Assembly (NCBI GenBank): GCA_026936325.1
Contig: JAPTHN010000006.1
Span: forward strand, 29,343,296 to 29,407,295
Direction of reading: 5' to 3'
DNA length: 64,000 nucleotides
Source: Platynereis dumerilii
Taxonomy: Eukaryota > Annelida > Polychaeta > Phyllodocida > Nereididae
In this document: piece after piece, positions 12,560 through 24,005 of the stretch
Position numbering within the stretch: the stretch's first letter is position 1
How the letters are laid out: every line of letters starts with the position of its first letter
Program-made: the position numbers and the translations under genes
The notes under the pieces: model-generated
Seen by the model: the letters and a program-made list of their open reading frames with translations, nothing else
Databases searched by the model: none
What the model was told of the DNA's origin: nothing

Positions 12560-13000
12560 TTTCAATGTGAGAATCGACCTTAACCTGTACTACAACAACG
12601 TGATCTCGCTGATCTGACTCAAAATGAAACATATCAGTAATGTTTTGACCTGACAGCAATGGACTGACTGTTTTATCAAGGGTTCTTTCAATAAATTGAT
12701 AGACAAACCAAAAGTTGCCCAAAACTCAGCTGTTCGACTGATTGAATTACAAAAAAATGAGGTCAAATTTGTGGACAAAGAAAAGAAGTACCCCGATTCA
12801 AAACTTATGACTGTTATTGTGAAAGCTGTGAATGGTCTAGCACATTAGTACCTCAAAATGATGAATGAACTCATGAATATCAAACCAAAAAGAGATCAAA
12901 GGCAGTAATGAAAGTAGGTTGAAGGACAGAACATTTTTAAAACCAGCATCATTGCTTTTGCATAGCCTTCCAGAAAGTGTAAGGATTTTAAAAATACTTG
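12560..13000 (+). mobile_element. Decayed L2/CR1-type LINE fragment
   Basis: Frames contain V-A-Q-N-S-A-V-R-L-I-E followed by similarity to the segment after it (KLMT, A-x-NGLA and then a stop). The LINE at 58570-61240 reads VAQNSAVRLIERLKRH at the equivalent place. Only the region C-terminal to the reverse transcriptase is present, with several stops, so it is an old 5'- and 3'-cut copy. Confidence 0.65.
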
Positions 13001-14035
13001 ATACAAGAAACAATCAAAATATACTTGTGTTACTATCATGCATGCTTAATGTGACCTTATCTCATCACCAACGTTATTTTTACTTTGCTGTTGTTACAAA
13101 AGGAATGGAAAAAAATTCATGATATGACTGTACAATGAATACATTAATGTTATGACGGAGACACTTCCCCCCCCCCCCAAAATATTGGCACATTTCCTGT
13201 CACAATAAATAAAGCCACTGTCCTCTGAAACTTTCAGCTAGTAACCGGCATAATTGCACTGTAAACCCAAGCCGTAGGTGCCGTTGAAAAAGTGCCGTAA
13301 AACTGACGCTGATCTTACCGTAAATCTTTAAAAACGGTAAATTACCATTAATTCAACAGTAAACCGTAAATGTGACATTGACAACCGCAAAACCAACAGG
13401 AATGTGCCGTAAGATCAAGAAAACGGCAATTAGCCAATTACTGTTGATTTTACGGTAACTGTTACTTTTACGAAGTTGCCGTATAGGCCTAATTATGCAC
13501 TACAGCAGCTTACCGTAGAAATTTTGTTGCAGCAGGCCAACTGTTCTGAACCACAACACAAACAATGCTGTCAAAGCAGTTCGTTTGTTTGTTTCTGCAA
13601 ACATGACTCTTGGCTGTTTATGATTTATAACAATAATCTAGACAACTTAAATCTATTGTACTTAAGTCTGCCTTAATGATATTTTCTGTCAACTATATTG
13701 CCGGTTGAACACTGTATGAGAGACTTGAGAAGATCTGTATTCACAAGGAAATTTTAAGTTTCAAGGTAATATCACTTTAAATATACAATGTGCCTATTAA
13801 CACAGGAGTATCAACCTATCCAGATAATGTTGTATTAAGTGAAAGAGGTGGGTGGGGCTGACTGCAAAATAATTAATTCAATATTAGTGCTATATATAAA
13901 CAAATTAATTTTCTTGTGAAATTATGCATTACTAATATGAATAGCTAGCCTTTTACAATATTTTTATGTGCAGGAGTCTAATAGGAGGTACTGGGGTAAA
14001 TTGTGCTACTCACCCGGAGGTCTTTTTATGAGCAG

Positions 14036-16010
14036 TAGGGGAGAATGGGGTTAGTTGTACCATGGGATAAGTTGTACCACCCACTGTTGTAAATCAAATG
14101 AGTTTCATTATTTTCAATGATTCAATCAAGTATTATCATTGGGGTGAATTGAAGATCTAGTGAATAAGGCAATCCCACTCATGTATTCACATTTGGTGAA
14201 TGTCATTATGAGCCATGAAAAAAAAACCTGCCAAATATAATGCTACGAAAAGCAACACTCATAAGTTCAAATTTGTTATTGAAAACTTGGAAGTACGGAG
14301 GACTGACATTCTTGTGCTCAGTCATCTGGTATTGGTATAAGATGATGTCCTTCTGATAGGATGGAGTTAAGGTGTATATCTAGATATATTTGTGTAGTCA
14401 GATTTTGAAATCTTGCATTGCTGGTTTACTTTTGACAACCAGTTTTCTCCATTGTTGGTTTATTTTTTACAACCAGTTTTCTTCAGAAAATCAATTTAGG
14501 GTAAGTACTGTAATTTTGAGTGGGTTGAGTTGTGCCAATGGCATGACATAGGATTTAATTTTTTTTAAACCTATTTTTCTCTTCATTTTACTCAAAGCCT
14601 AGACATCTTTTGAAACAACTGACAGTGAGAAGAAATGTTAAAAGTGTTATATCTGCCCCTTAACAATTAATAATCTGGATTTTGCAGCATTTTTGAATTT
14701 TTGTGTAAAATGGCTTATAATTGTTTAATAAGTTTCATGTAGCATATCAGACATATGCTGAACTCATGCTATATCGCAAGAAATAGGCAGAATGATAGGT
14801 TTTTATGAAATAAACTAAATCGAGCAATTTTCACCATCATCTAGCTGGCACAACTTACCCCAGCACTTGGGTACTTGACCCTGAAACTCGCTTTGATTCT
14901 GGCCAATTTGTTATATCATTGATATCTAATTATCAGATTACATGATCAAGCTTTGGTTTTTTGGGAATCTCCCTGAAGCAAAAAATGGCACAACATACAA
15001 TGGTCTCCCGACACAGCTCAATTTTATGCTCACCCTGTAAGCCTTTCATAAATTATAAATTATTAGCATACATTATATTAACAACACAGTTACTGTAAAG
15101 CTATTTAAAATGTCCAACCATTAAGGAACAATACTAAAACCTAAGTTTTTTTTTTATAAGTGCAATTCGAAAGCAATGGCAAGACATAAAATTTTGTATG
15201 TAGTCATATTGAATGTCATTGGGTAACAAAATATAGTAAGATTTGCAAATGCACTTGGAATACTGATCATATAATATTATGTTAAACAAGAATCCATGGA
15301 TTCAAAAGCAGAGCTTGGCATTTCTGTAGGATCTGCCTTTAGAACTCTCTCTGACCTTTCATTGGGCATGCGGGCCTGTGAATAATACACAGCTTTAGTT
15401 GATCTTCCTGCCCCTGAAAAATCAATCCATTGATTCAAAATAGCCTGTCAAGATGGAATCATTACACATTTTTCAGCCTTAATGAGGGCTCACTGCCTTC
15501 ATTTGTCATTAGATGAGGGTGTTTCTATTAATGATAGGGAAGGAAGACTGGGGAAAGTTATTTTTAGCACATTGGAATACATGTATATGGATGATGACGG
15601 TAGGCCTTAGAGAAAAGTGGGTAAAGTGGCACAACTACATGTAAGTCGCTGGTACAATTCATTTTGTCACTTGATGGGGCAATTTGTAGCACCAACTTTA
15701 TTCCAAAAAAATCTTGTGTTTCACCCATTTCAAGGGAAGGATCCTTCAGGTTTATATCCTGTATATATGTAATTATTTAGTTTAATATTAGATTAGGGAC
15801 TACAGCAATGAGGCAAGGTGCACCATGGCACAAGATGAAAGATCCCTCTGACAAGGGTTGCCTGGATTGAGAATCGAACCAGTGTCCCTGAGGTCAGTAG
15901 GCCAAACATTACCGCTGAACCCTTTAAATGGATGGCATTGCCTTCTTTACTAAATTCTTCCAAAAGTGGGCTACACAAGTTGCCCTTTGGCACAACTTAC
16001 CCCCAATATC
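14036..16010. mobile_element. Decayed element with GTTGTACCA-type subterminal repeats
   Basis: Starts with TAGGGGAGAATGGGG followed by ttagttgtacc and taagttgtacc. Related words recur inside (14515-14540, 14850-14870, 15625-15690) and near 15990-16005 as cacaacttaccccc. The MITE at 42426-43247 has the same layout (TAGGGGAGATCGGGG, then repeated gttgtcaca). The right end is unclear. The TA start hints at Tc1/mariner-like insertion. Confidence 0.45.
15845..15930 (-). mobile_element. tRNA-like segment, probable SINE relic
   Basis: On the - strand there is an A-box-like ggttcagcggtaatg and, about 35 bp later, a B box ggttcgattc. The acceptor stem does not close well, so it is more likely the head of a decayed tRNA-derived SINE than a working tRNA gene. 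It lies within the element at 14036-16010. Confidence 0.45.
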
Positions 16011-17159
16011 CGTTACACATTAAAGTTATTGATCGACAGTACTCCAAAGCTATTTCAATGTAATTGAGGAGGTTTAATATTTTTTGAGAGTTTAACAAAT
16101 TTTGCGGTTTGCCTACAAGATTTAGGTTCCTTCACAGCAACTTAGTCTATGTTATCTACTGATGTCATTAAGTTTTCAGCAAACAGCTGCCATATTATAA
16201 CAATTCTTTTTGTTGCAGGGGACCTTATAAAATCCAGTTAAAGTGACTACAAAATGTCCTTCTGCAACCAGTCAAGATGCAGTACCATCCAATACTCTCC
16301 TACTGAAGTCATCTTATTCCATCTGATGAGTTAGACACATCGTCGTTCCTGGCTGAAGTAAACAACTCCAAGAAATATCACCAATGCATTTCAACCCATA
16401 CTTTCTCACCTCTGCCAATGACCAGCAATATTCACACAAACAATGTGTAAGTCATTTATATAAACATCATGTCAGAGTATAAGATATTTTAAACTTAATT
16501 TTTTCTGAAGAACACTGAATAAGAAAATTTATTTATTTTTCCAGAAAGAGAATTGTAAGGTTGCTGCCTGAAACCAGGATGGACAGCTTTAAATTTGGAT
16601 GCCATTGTGATGACTTGGTTCAGAGATATTGCCAAAATGTATTATACGATATGACATCATAAAAAGTAAAATGGTAAGTTGTGTCACTGTTTGCCTTGGG
16701 CTGATACTGTATGCCAAATAAAACAATTTTTTTCAAGGTAATCTCAATATGAGATATTATACAGTTATCCAGTTGCAAAATCAGTGACTGATATTGAACA
16801 GGTGCTGTGCGCTGATAAATAGTATGGCTTTTGGTTGCAAATGCAAAGAAAATGGCTGGAAATCAGACGTGTGAAGTTTTTGTTTCTTTTGGCATGCTTG
16901 TTTTAAACATATCTCATCATAACTCAATAACTTTTGCACCCACAATTAGTAACTAAGCAAAATGAATAAGGCAAATTGGAGAAAAAAAAATCGAAAAACA
17001 GAATGTGGGAATGTGAAATGTCAATTCAGTCTTTTACACATTGAACTTGCCATGCAAAAATCGGCCGTGCTATAGATTCAGATTCAGATTCAGACAGTGG
17101 AAGCGTATTACCGCCAAAGATTTTTTTATTTCGGGTTTGATACAAAGAAATTTTCAATT
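16011..17159. other. No gene identified; one weak exon-like stretch
   Basis: At 16550-16670 an acceptor-like tttttccag is followed by an open frame with R-L-L-P-E-T-R and F-G-C-H-C-D-D, then a stop. It has no match that I know and no partner exon, so it is not called as a gene. Confidence 0.35.
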
Positions 17160-18516
17160 TTCATCAGAGTGTCGGGTGTCAGGGAAAGTTGGAAGTGGAG
17201 TTGAGAATTGGAAGGGCAGTTGGAAGGAGCGTTGGAAGGAGATTCGGAATTGAAGATGGAATGAGAGTTGGAAGTGAAGTTGGAAGGAGAGTCAGGGAAG
17301 GAATTTAGGAGAAAACAGGAGTCGGAGACAGGAGTTTGGGCGAGTTCAGGCAGAGTTGCCAGGGAAGTCAGGAATAGAGAATTGTTGAGAGTCAGAAGGA
17401 GGGAGTCATGGAAAGGTGGAAGAAGGGAGTCAAGAAGAGAGTTGAAAGGGACATTGTTGGAGGTCTCGATGTCGGCCTTGTTCTCGAGGTTAGCCTCGGG
17501 GCTATATTTTGATGGCCTTGGCTGGGTCTTGGATGCCAAATCACAGGCTTTGCCTCAGTTTCAGGTGTCTTTTGGGCCAGTGTTGGAGGCCTCGAGAAGA
17601 CTCATCCTCAAGACCCGTCTCTGGGTTATGTTTTGATGGCCTCGGCCTTGGCTCGCTCTCGGATGCCGAATCCTTGGCCTGGCCTTGGTCTCGGATGTTT
17701 CAACCTTGACTGCATCGTTGGTAAGAGAGTCTGGAGAACCGAGTAGGGGAGAGGGAATTTTTGAAGTCAGGAGTTGGGGTTGAGTCAGGAGGTGCATCAG
17801 GATTAGGGAGTTATTGAGTCACAAGAAGGAAATCAGGGAGAGTTGGGAGTTTTGAGTTTGGTGTCCCCTCCCGACTATCCCAACTACTGACTCTACCCAA
17901 CTCCCGACTCTCCCCTAGCCCCTGACTCTTTCAAATTCCTTCTCCAACTCCGACTCTTAACTCCATCCTCCCAACTCTCAAATCCCTCCTCCTGACTCTC
18001 CCTCTTCTCCCAACTCTCCTCACAACTCTCACTTCCTGACTCTCCTGACAACTCTGTCTGACCCATCTTCCAAACTCTCCTTCTGACTCTCCTCTTGTTT
18101 CAACTTTCAACCTCCTCCAAACTTTCCCTGACTCCCTCATCCCTACATTCTCCTGACTTTGCTCGACTCTCTACTCTCCTTTAACCCCATTTGCTTTTTT
18201 GCTGAGATGGAAAGGTTTTTGCATTAAGCCAAAATTTGATTAAACCAAAAGCTTCTTGGATTAAAGTTTTTCATTTGAACCAAAACCCATTTTTGTTTAT
18301 TGATTTTACTTAAAAATTATTTTATATGAAAAAGGTTCCTGCTTTAGGTTTGACTGCAAAGTGCTCAACTCCTTCTCCTGACTCTCCCCAATTTCCTTCT
18401 TCCAACGTTCCACAACTCACTCTTCCAGACTAACCTCCATACTCCTGACTCTCCCAAGTTTCCTTCATCTGAATCCAGTGATAGAATTGGGGGGGGGGGG
18501 AGTTAAAAAAAAAACA

Positions 18517-18546
18517 GGGGGAGCTGTGACCTGCTACAGCTCCCCC
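18517..18546. repeat. Perfect 11-bp hairpin
   Basis: gggggagctgt and its exact complement are separated by 8 bp. It lies in a G-run context inside the CT-rich minisatellite and could be the core of a very short inverted-repeat element. Confidence 0.7.
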
Positions 18547-18976
18547 AATCATCAGAAGAAACAGATAATTATCATGTTCACTTTTTCGGTCCTCCAGGTA
18601 GGCCTAAATTTTGCCAAAAATAAACCCTGGTTTGGAATTTTTCTCCCTTTTAAAAATTTGGAATGGCGCGCCTGTGCCGCGACAGCTGATAGCTCCCCTG
18701 ACAAAAAATTTTCCATTTCCATCACTGTCTGACTCTCAACAACTCTCTCCTCCAGACTGCCTTCCTGACTTTCTATGAAACTCTTTCCAACTCCTTTCGT
18801 CCCAATTTTCCATCCCTCCTCCTGATCACTCCCAACACTCTCCAACTCCCTCCTCCCCCCGACTTATCAACTCCCGCGACTGACTCCCCTTTTGATTCCC
18901 CTATGTCCTGCCAACTTTCCCCAACACCTTCTTCATGATACCCCATCTCCTGAATCTCCCCCACTCCCTTCTAGCA

Positions 18977-19277
18977 GAGTTCCTCTGTGGCCTAATGGTT
19001 AAGAGTGCCTGTTTGTGCAACCACTGGCTCTGAGGGCGTGGGTTCGAATCCCACCCCGGAACTCAATTTAGTCCGAGCCCATGGGACATTAAATGGAGGT
19101 GGGTTGTATCCAGTGTTCTATGCTGGGCAACTGAAAGACCCTGGGCATCCCTGAATTAATAGGGTATGTACCAGACTCACAGTCTTCTCATCTCATCATC
19201 ATACGGCGATCGCCTGCCTCAATATAGCCCACTAAGGTGCTGCTGAGGCGTAAAACACAAACAAACAAACAAACAAA
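18977..19277 (+). mobile_element. tRNA-derived SINE with 13-bp target duplication
   Basis: The head has Pol III boxes: A-box-like gtggcctaatggtta near 18987-19001 and B box ggttcgaatcc near 19041-19051. The ends gttcc/ggaac can pair as an acceptor stem. A body of about 210 bp follows, then a (CAAA)n tail. The target duplication ctccctt(c)tagca/ctcccttccagca (18964-18976 and 19278-19290) differs at one base, so the insertion is fairly young. The long spacing between the boxes suggests a class II (Leu/Ser-like) tRNA origin. Its mobilising LINE is unknown. Confidence 0.92.
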
Positions 19278-19479
19278 CTCCCTTCCAGCAACTCTTGCAC
19301 TCGCTCTTCCTGACTTGCCATTCAATCCAAACTCCTTATGACTCTCCCAGATTCTCCCCAAATCCATCCTCCAAACTCGCCTTCTGACTCCTCACCTGAT
19401 GCCCCTCCCAACTCTCCATGTGACTTCCCTCTCAACTTTCCCCCACTGCATCCTCCCGATTACCAAACCCAGACTGCAT

Positions 19480-19850
19480 CCTATAAAAATTTAATCTTGA
19501 ATAAAACCTAAAGGGTTTCGGATTTTACTCAAAAAGTTTTTATAGATTAAATAAAAAAGATTTTTAGTTCAAAAGAAAAAACTTTGGGATTAAACAAAAA
19601 GATATTTCGATAAAAATCAAAATGTTTTTTGGTTCAAATGAAAAACTCTTTAAATTAGATGAAGGTTTTTGGATTACACCAAATCTTTTATTTGACTAAA
19701 TGAAAAAGGCTTTTGAATTTCAACCAAAAAGCTATTGGAATAAACCGAGCAATTTTGGATTAAACCAAAAGGTTTTTCATAAATTAAAAAAAAGTTTTTG
19801 GTTTAAACAAGAAGTTTTTGGAATAAACCAAAAATAAAAAATATCATTGG
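19480..19850. repeat. Degenerate attaaaccaaaaggttttt repeat
   Basis: Units of about 25-35 bp built on ggattaaaccaaaa and gtttttgg are repeated with strong divergence. The same unit occurs at about 18190-18350, between blocks of the CT minisatellite. Confidence 0.7.
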
Positions 19851-20854
19851 CAGTAATACGCCTCCGTACTGCACATTGAGTCATCGGTTCTTGTTGTTTG
19901 TTTTTTGTTTTTTCAGATAAATCAAACATTGTCAATACTATGCATATAAGTAATAAAGCTACGGTCTTCAGCTATCTTAGTCTCAAATGTCAGTGGTCCT
20001 GAATCTCTCTTGAGTATTTTTCCTTGATGGAAACAAGCGTAACTTTAAAATTTCCAAATTACCAAATACTTTACAACTGCATAATGCATATCAAAACTAT
20101 TACCCAGTGAAGAATTCATTATTATATATTTAGAATAATTAAATTTTATGAGCACCCCTCGCATACTAAATTTTTATATGGTTTAACATGCACACTCTCT
20201 CCTGCTAATTATATAATCAATTATGAACCCTTCTTATAAAATTGACCTAAGAGGAATGTGTCTTTTTTCTGAGAATGACAAACAACATGCATATAAATTG
20301 TACATTTACTTGTCATTATGTTTGCACATTTCAGGAACCAGGCGTCAAAAAAGAGAGATCCGTTGCTTCGAAGTTTGGAGGCAAACCAAAAGAAGAAAAA
20401 AATCCATTTTGACCCAGGAAAGATCCAATGGACAAAATTTCAATTTCAACTTAGATAAATATTCTTTTAGACTTTTGGATGAATGAGAAATAAAATCAAA
20501 ATTTAAAATTTATTTTAATAATTGTTTTTTTGTTTATATCTGCTAATAAATGTGTTCTTATGACAAGCTTTCTTTTGTGTTTGATTCTTTCTCAAATGAT
20601 AATGTTGCAATAAAGTATGAGGCTAAAAATGATCAATGCATAAAGCAGAAATTAACTAATTCCCTGAAAGAGCGAAGGTGACATCTGGTGAACTGCAATC
20701 ACAGGTGAACAATAGCATTTGTGAGGATAGCCGGCCAATTAATTTGAATTACCTTGCAATGAATATACATATTGATAATCCATAAGGTATATTCACTGAA
20801 ATTAAAATTTGTAATATGCTTAAATGTTTTATATGAAGGTACTGATCACACATA
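19851..20854. other. No gene assigned; possible terminal exon at 20334-20486
   Basis: An acceptor-like gcacatttcag at 20324-20334 precedes a basic, lysine-rich open frame. Possible AATAAA signals follow near 20490 and 20610. No upstream exon or homology was recognised, so a coding call is not justified. Confidence 0.3.
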
Positions 20855-21184
20855 CCATTAAATTTACGGCATCTTGCTGTCATCCCTATAGTAGCTTTGA
20901 AAACTTGTAGTTTAATTAAGGCAATATTGCCGTAACATGACGTAACGGCGTAATTTGTAATTTACGGCAGCTTACTGTTAAGGCAAAGTGTACGGCAATT
21001 TGCCGTTAGCATAAAATTACAGCTACGGCAATTTGCCGTCTGTATCAAATTACGGCATGAGAGTGTTAAATTTACAGCAACTTGTCGTAAATTGAATAAC
21101 GGCATTACCGTTGATTTTACGGCAAGTTACCGGCTAATTTGCTGCCGGTAATGCCGTTAAACCAACGGTTTCGGTTTTACAGTG

Positions 21185-22549
21185 TGGATATTATGAGTCT
21201 TGTGTATGTTACTGGAGCACTATAGCAGCTGTGGTTATGATTTTGGGAGCTTATTGGAGATTGTTAAATTTAATTTTGACATCAAATTTCTTTATTGAAA
21301 TGGCATTCAGAGTGCCTTAATTCGACAAATTGTTAGTCCTTAAAACAACTAAGTGGAATAGTGACACCATAGCACCTACAATTAACCAGATTTCCATGTC
21401 TCTTTCCCAAGTGCTCAACTTCACCAAGAAATTACACATATTCACCAGTTATGGAAATTGTTTTTTATTTTTATTTTCCTGAAAAAAAATTTTAGCCAAA
21501 AAGAGAAACTTGTGTTATATGAACTTATTTCAGTTGGAACTTGCATGTGATAAAATGTGCTAGATCGGTTATCTATTTCTTAATAAGCCAACTGGGCATC
21601 TCAAATGCATACCATGGCAACAAAATTGCCCAGCACATTGTTATGAATAAAAAATACAACACTGATGTCATGATATGTAATTATATATATACAATGAAAG
21701 CGAGAAGAACAGACGACCCTTTTCAGGTGATATCCCTATCAACATAATTTGATTCTCTGTGACTCACATGCAGTTCATGAGGCTCAGTTCTTTATATTAT
21801 ACTTTCGATGATATATATCAGAACAAACAAACTACTGAATCACAAGTTACTCAATAACAAATTGACATCTCATTTCAATGCAATGGACAGGGCCTGTTGT
21901 GAGGTCATTGATGGCCACAAACAGCCGAATATAAGTTACGTGCTCATAATTCTTCGAATGTAACAATCATCACCTGCCCTTTTTCTTAATTGGCATCATT
22001 GTCTTGATATTTTCTTTTGTATGAACCAGTGACTATGAGCATCATTTAAACTGAACATTAACTCTCATATATAAAGTGCAACAGGAGAATAAGATCATGA
22101 CATGGATAATTTTCCTTGCACAATAAATTCTTTAATTTAAAGTGCGGGCTCTTGTCAGCTTCTTTTTCGGTAAAACTTGAAATTTGTTTTTTTAAATCCA
22201 AAATATGAGGCTCTTCTAAACAATTGTCATGGCTACCATGGTGAGGAACCAGAAGAATCTTAACATTAAAAAAATATAACTGAATATCATTAATAAGTGA
22301 CAGAAAAGTTTGAGAAATATCTTATCTTAGGCAACCCAGTATACATCACATTTGTCAATTGAACATTACCTGGTTGTTATGGCTATAACCTGGTTGCCAT
22401 GGCTACCAATGAATTGTACATATCTATGGAAACAGTAGACATACTGTTGTAGCATATTTATACACATATTTTTTATGAAATTGATGAGAATCTGCCATTA
22501 TGATGTTTGTAAATTTTAGTTTACGCAAAATAAATCCTTCTCGTATTTG
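21185..22549. other. No gene; holds a piece of a dispersed repeat
   Basis: About 21745-21930 matches 47345-47520 in reverse complement (catttcaatgcaatgga, cagggcctgttgtgagg, tctctgtgactcac). A near X-box, gttgccatggctac, is at 22393-22406. Confidence 0.5.
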
Positions 22550-23540
22550 TCTCTCAAGTGCACTCAGTCCAGTTACCATGGTAACCAAATTTCTTAATAA
22601 TCATGAATGCTGGAAACTGATGTATCTAGATATAAAGATAAAAAGCCATCGCTACCAAAATAATGATGGTGACCTACTGACAATAACTTGTTATTTTCTT
22701 TCTTTGACGTCAATGTAATAAGGTATTTCATACCTTTGACCCTCACTTTCAAGATGACCTGGATCTCTAATTGATGAGCTCATGTGATCCCATAAAACCC
22801 TCCTTATCCCAGAATATTTTATAAAAAAGACAATTTCTTATACACATTTGAGGTGAAATTTGGAGATTTTTACCAAAATAACACAAAATTTTAAAACGGT
22901 TGCCTTGGCAACCACAGACAAGATGCAGGAGGAGACAATTCCAGCTTTAGGCCAAAAAAATAATTCCATAACTTAAATAAATGCAAAACTTTACAAATAT
23001 CTCATCCCAGGTTTGATAAAATAGTATATTGGTGATATCAAAGTTGCCCAATTAGCCAATTTAGACGTTACTCAGTAGACATGACTTTGAAGTTTTGCCT
23101 CTAACCTGGTTTCCATGGCCGACAATGTAATGTGCATGTATAGAAACAGTACACATACTGGTTCCACTAATGACTCTACTGATGGTTGAAAATGATGATA
23201 ACCTGGGCAATGCGAGGTCCGTAAAGTTCAGCTGAGATTAAAAAAGCTTGAATTTTGACATTTGGTTGCATTTGTTACCATGACAACGACCCTTGATGTC
23301 ACAGGTCACTTGACCAAACAAATCTGATTTTGTGCATTTAGTAATCCTGATACTTAGATTCTGGTTCTGGGCTATGGTTTTCATAAAATGTGAAGATTTT
23401 AAAATTTTTAGAAAAACTGACCTTGGTTGCTATGCTAACAGATTCCTGTGCAACTCCACAGGTTTCCAAAATGCACAAGATTGTTAGGCTTTAAAAAAAA
23501 TACCACTAAATGACATAAGGCCGTGTACTATATTTCCTTA
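22550..23540. repeat. Inverted repeat arm B (partner 10520-11565)
   Basis: Reverse-complement partner of arm A. It has X-box palindromes gttaccatggtaac (22572-22585) and gttgccttggcaac (22899-22912). The arms bracket the CACTG-ended candidate at 13257-21184. Confidence 0.75.
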
Positions 23541-24005
23541 TATGAAATACGCTAAATACCTAGCCCTGGACCCCTGGGACAGGGGTCACGAATCCTCCCA
23601 TTGGAAAATCATGAGATTTGAAGGACATGGCTTGGGAGAATTAAAATTCCACCCTTTGCAAATTTGTTTTATACTATTTTATTGATACATTCCAAAAATA
23701 CACCCTTTTTGCTGCTGACGGAACCTTGTTTCATCTTCTGGAGTCACTGGAATAATTGAAACCTTTGAAACTGCAAAAGTGATTTTCAACCTTAAACATT
23801 GAGAAAATGGCCTCTTCTCATTGGCCAAGAGAGAATGATGTCATAACATACATCAGTGACATCATAGATACTCCTAGTGACGTCACAATGGTGATATCAC
23901 ACATCAAAGGGAGGCTGATGGCTGTCTCTCTCATTTTTTTTTTCAATTTCTCTCATTTCAAAGTATATTTTCGTATGCTCATATTTTTGGAAATCCCTTA
24001 AAAAG

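Larger units (their letters stand above)
17160..19475. repeat. GA-rich to CT-rich mirrored minisatellite
   Basis: From about 17160 to 17830 the + strand is purine-rich (ggagagtcagg, gagttggaag). From about 17860 to 19475 it is pyrimidine-rich (ctcccaactctcc, ctgactctcc). The same degenerate 10-15-bp unit thus switches strand near 17850. Inside are two copies of a GC-rich unit about 124 bp apart (17500 and 17622, ttttgatggcct then ggatgcc), attaaacc-type blocks at 18190-18350, a hairpin and a SINE. Serine- or glycine-rich open frames here are side effects of the repeat. Confidence 0.8.
13257..21184. mobile_element. Candidate 7.9-kb CACTG-ended element
   Basis: The left end reads CACTGTAAACCCAAGCCGT and the right end is the complement of CACTGTAAAACCGAAACCGT. 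Both inner flanks (13257-13530 and 20855-21184) are filled with short tacggca/tgccgta/accgtaa palindromes found nowhere else in the window. TG flanks both ends, which may be a 2-bp target duplication or chance. Such ends and subterminal repeats recall EnSpm/CACTA or Chapaev elements. No transposase was recognised inside; the interior holds other repeats and a SINE. The alternative is two opposite-facing copies of a shorter element. Confidence 0.5.

Noticed and set aside
15845-15930. Functional tRNA gene on the - strand
   Set aside because: A- and B-like boxes exist but the acceptor stem does not close; more likely a SINE relic.
17126-17797. Serine/leucine-rich and glycine/arginine-rich open frames on both strands
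   Set aside because: They follow the GA/CT minisatellite period, overlap on both strands and have no splice or domain support.
20334-20486. Possible terminal exon with acceptor and AATAAA
   Set aside because: No upstream exon, no domain, and it lies inside a candidate transposon; kept only as a note.
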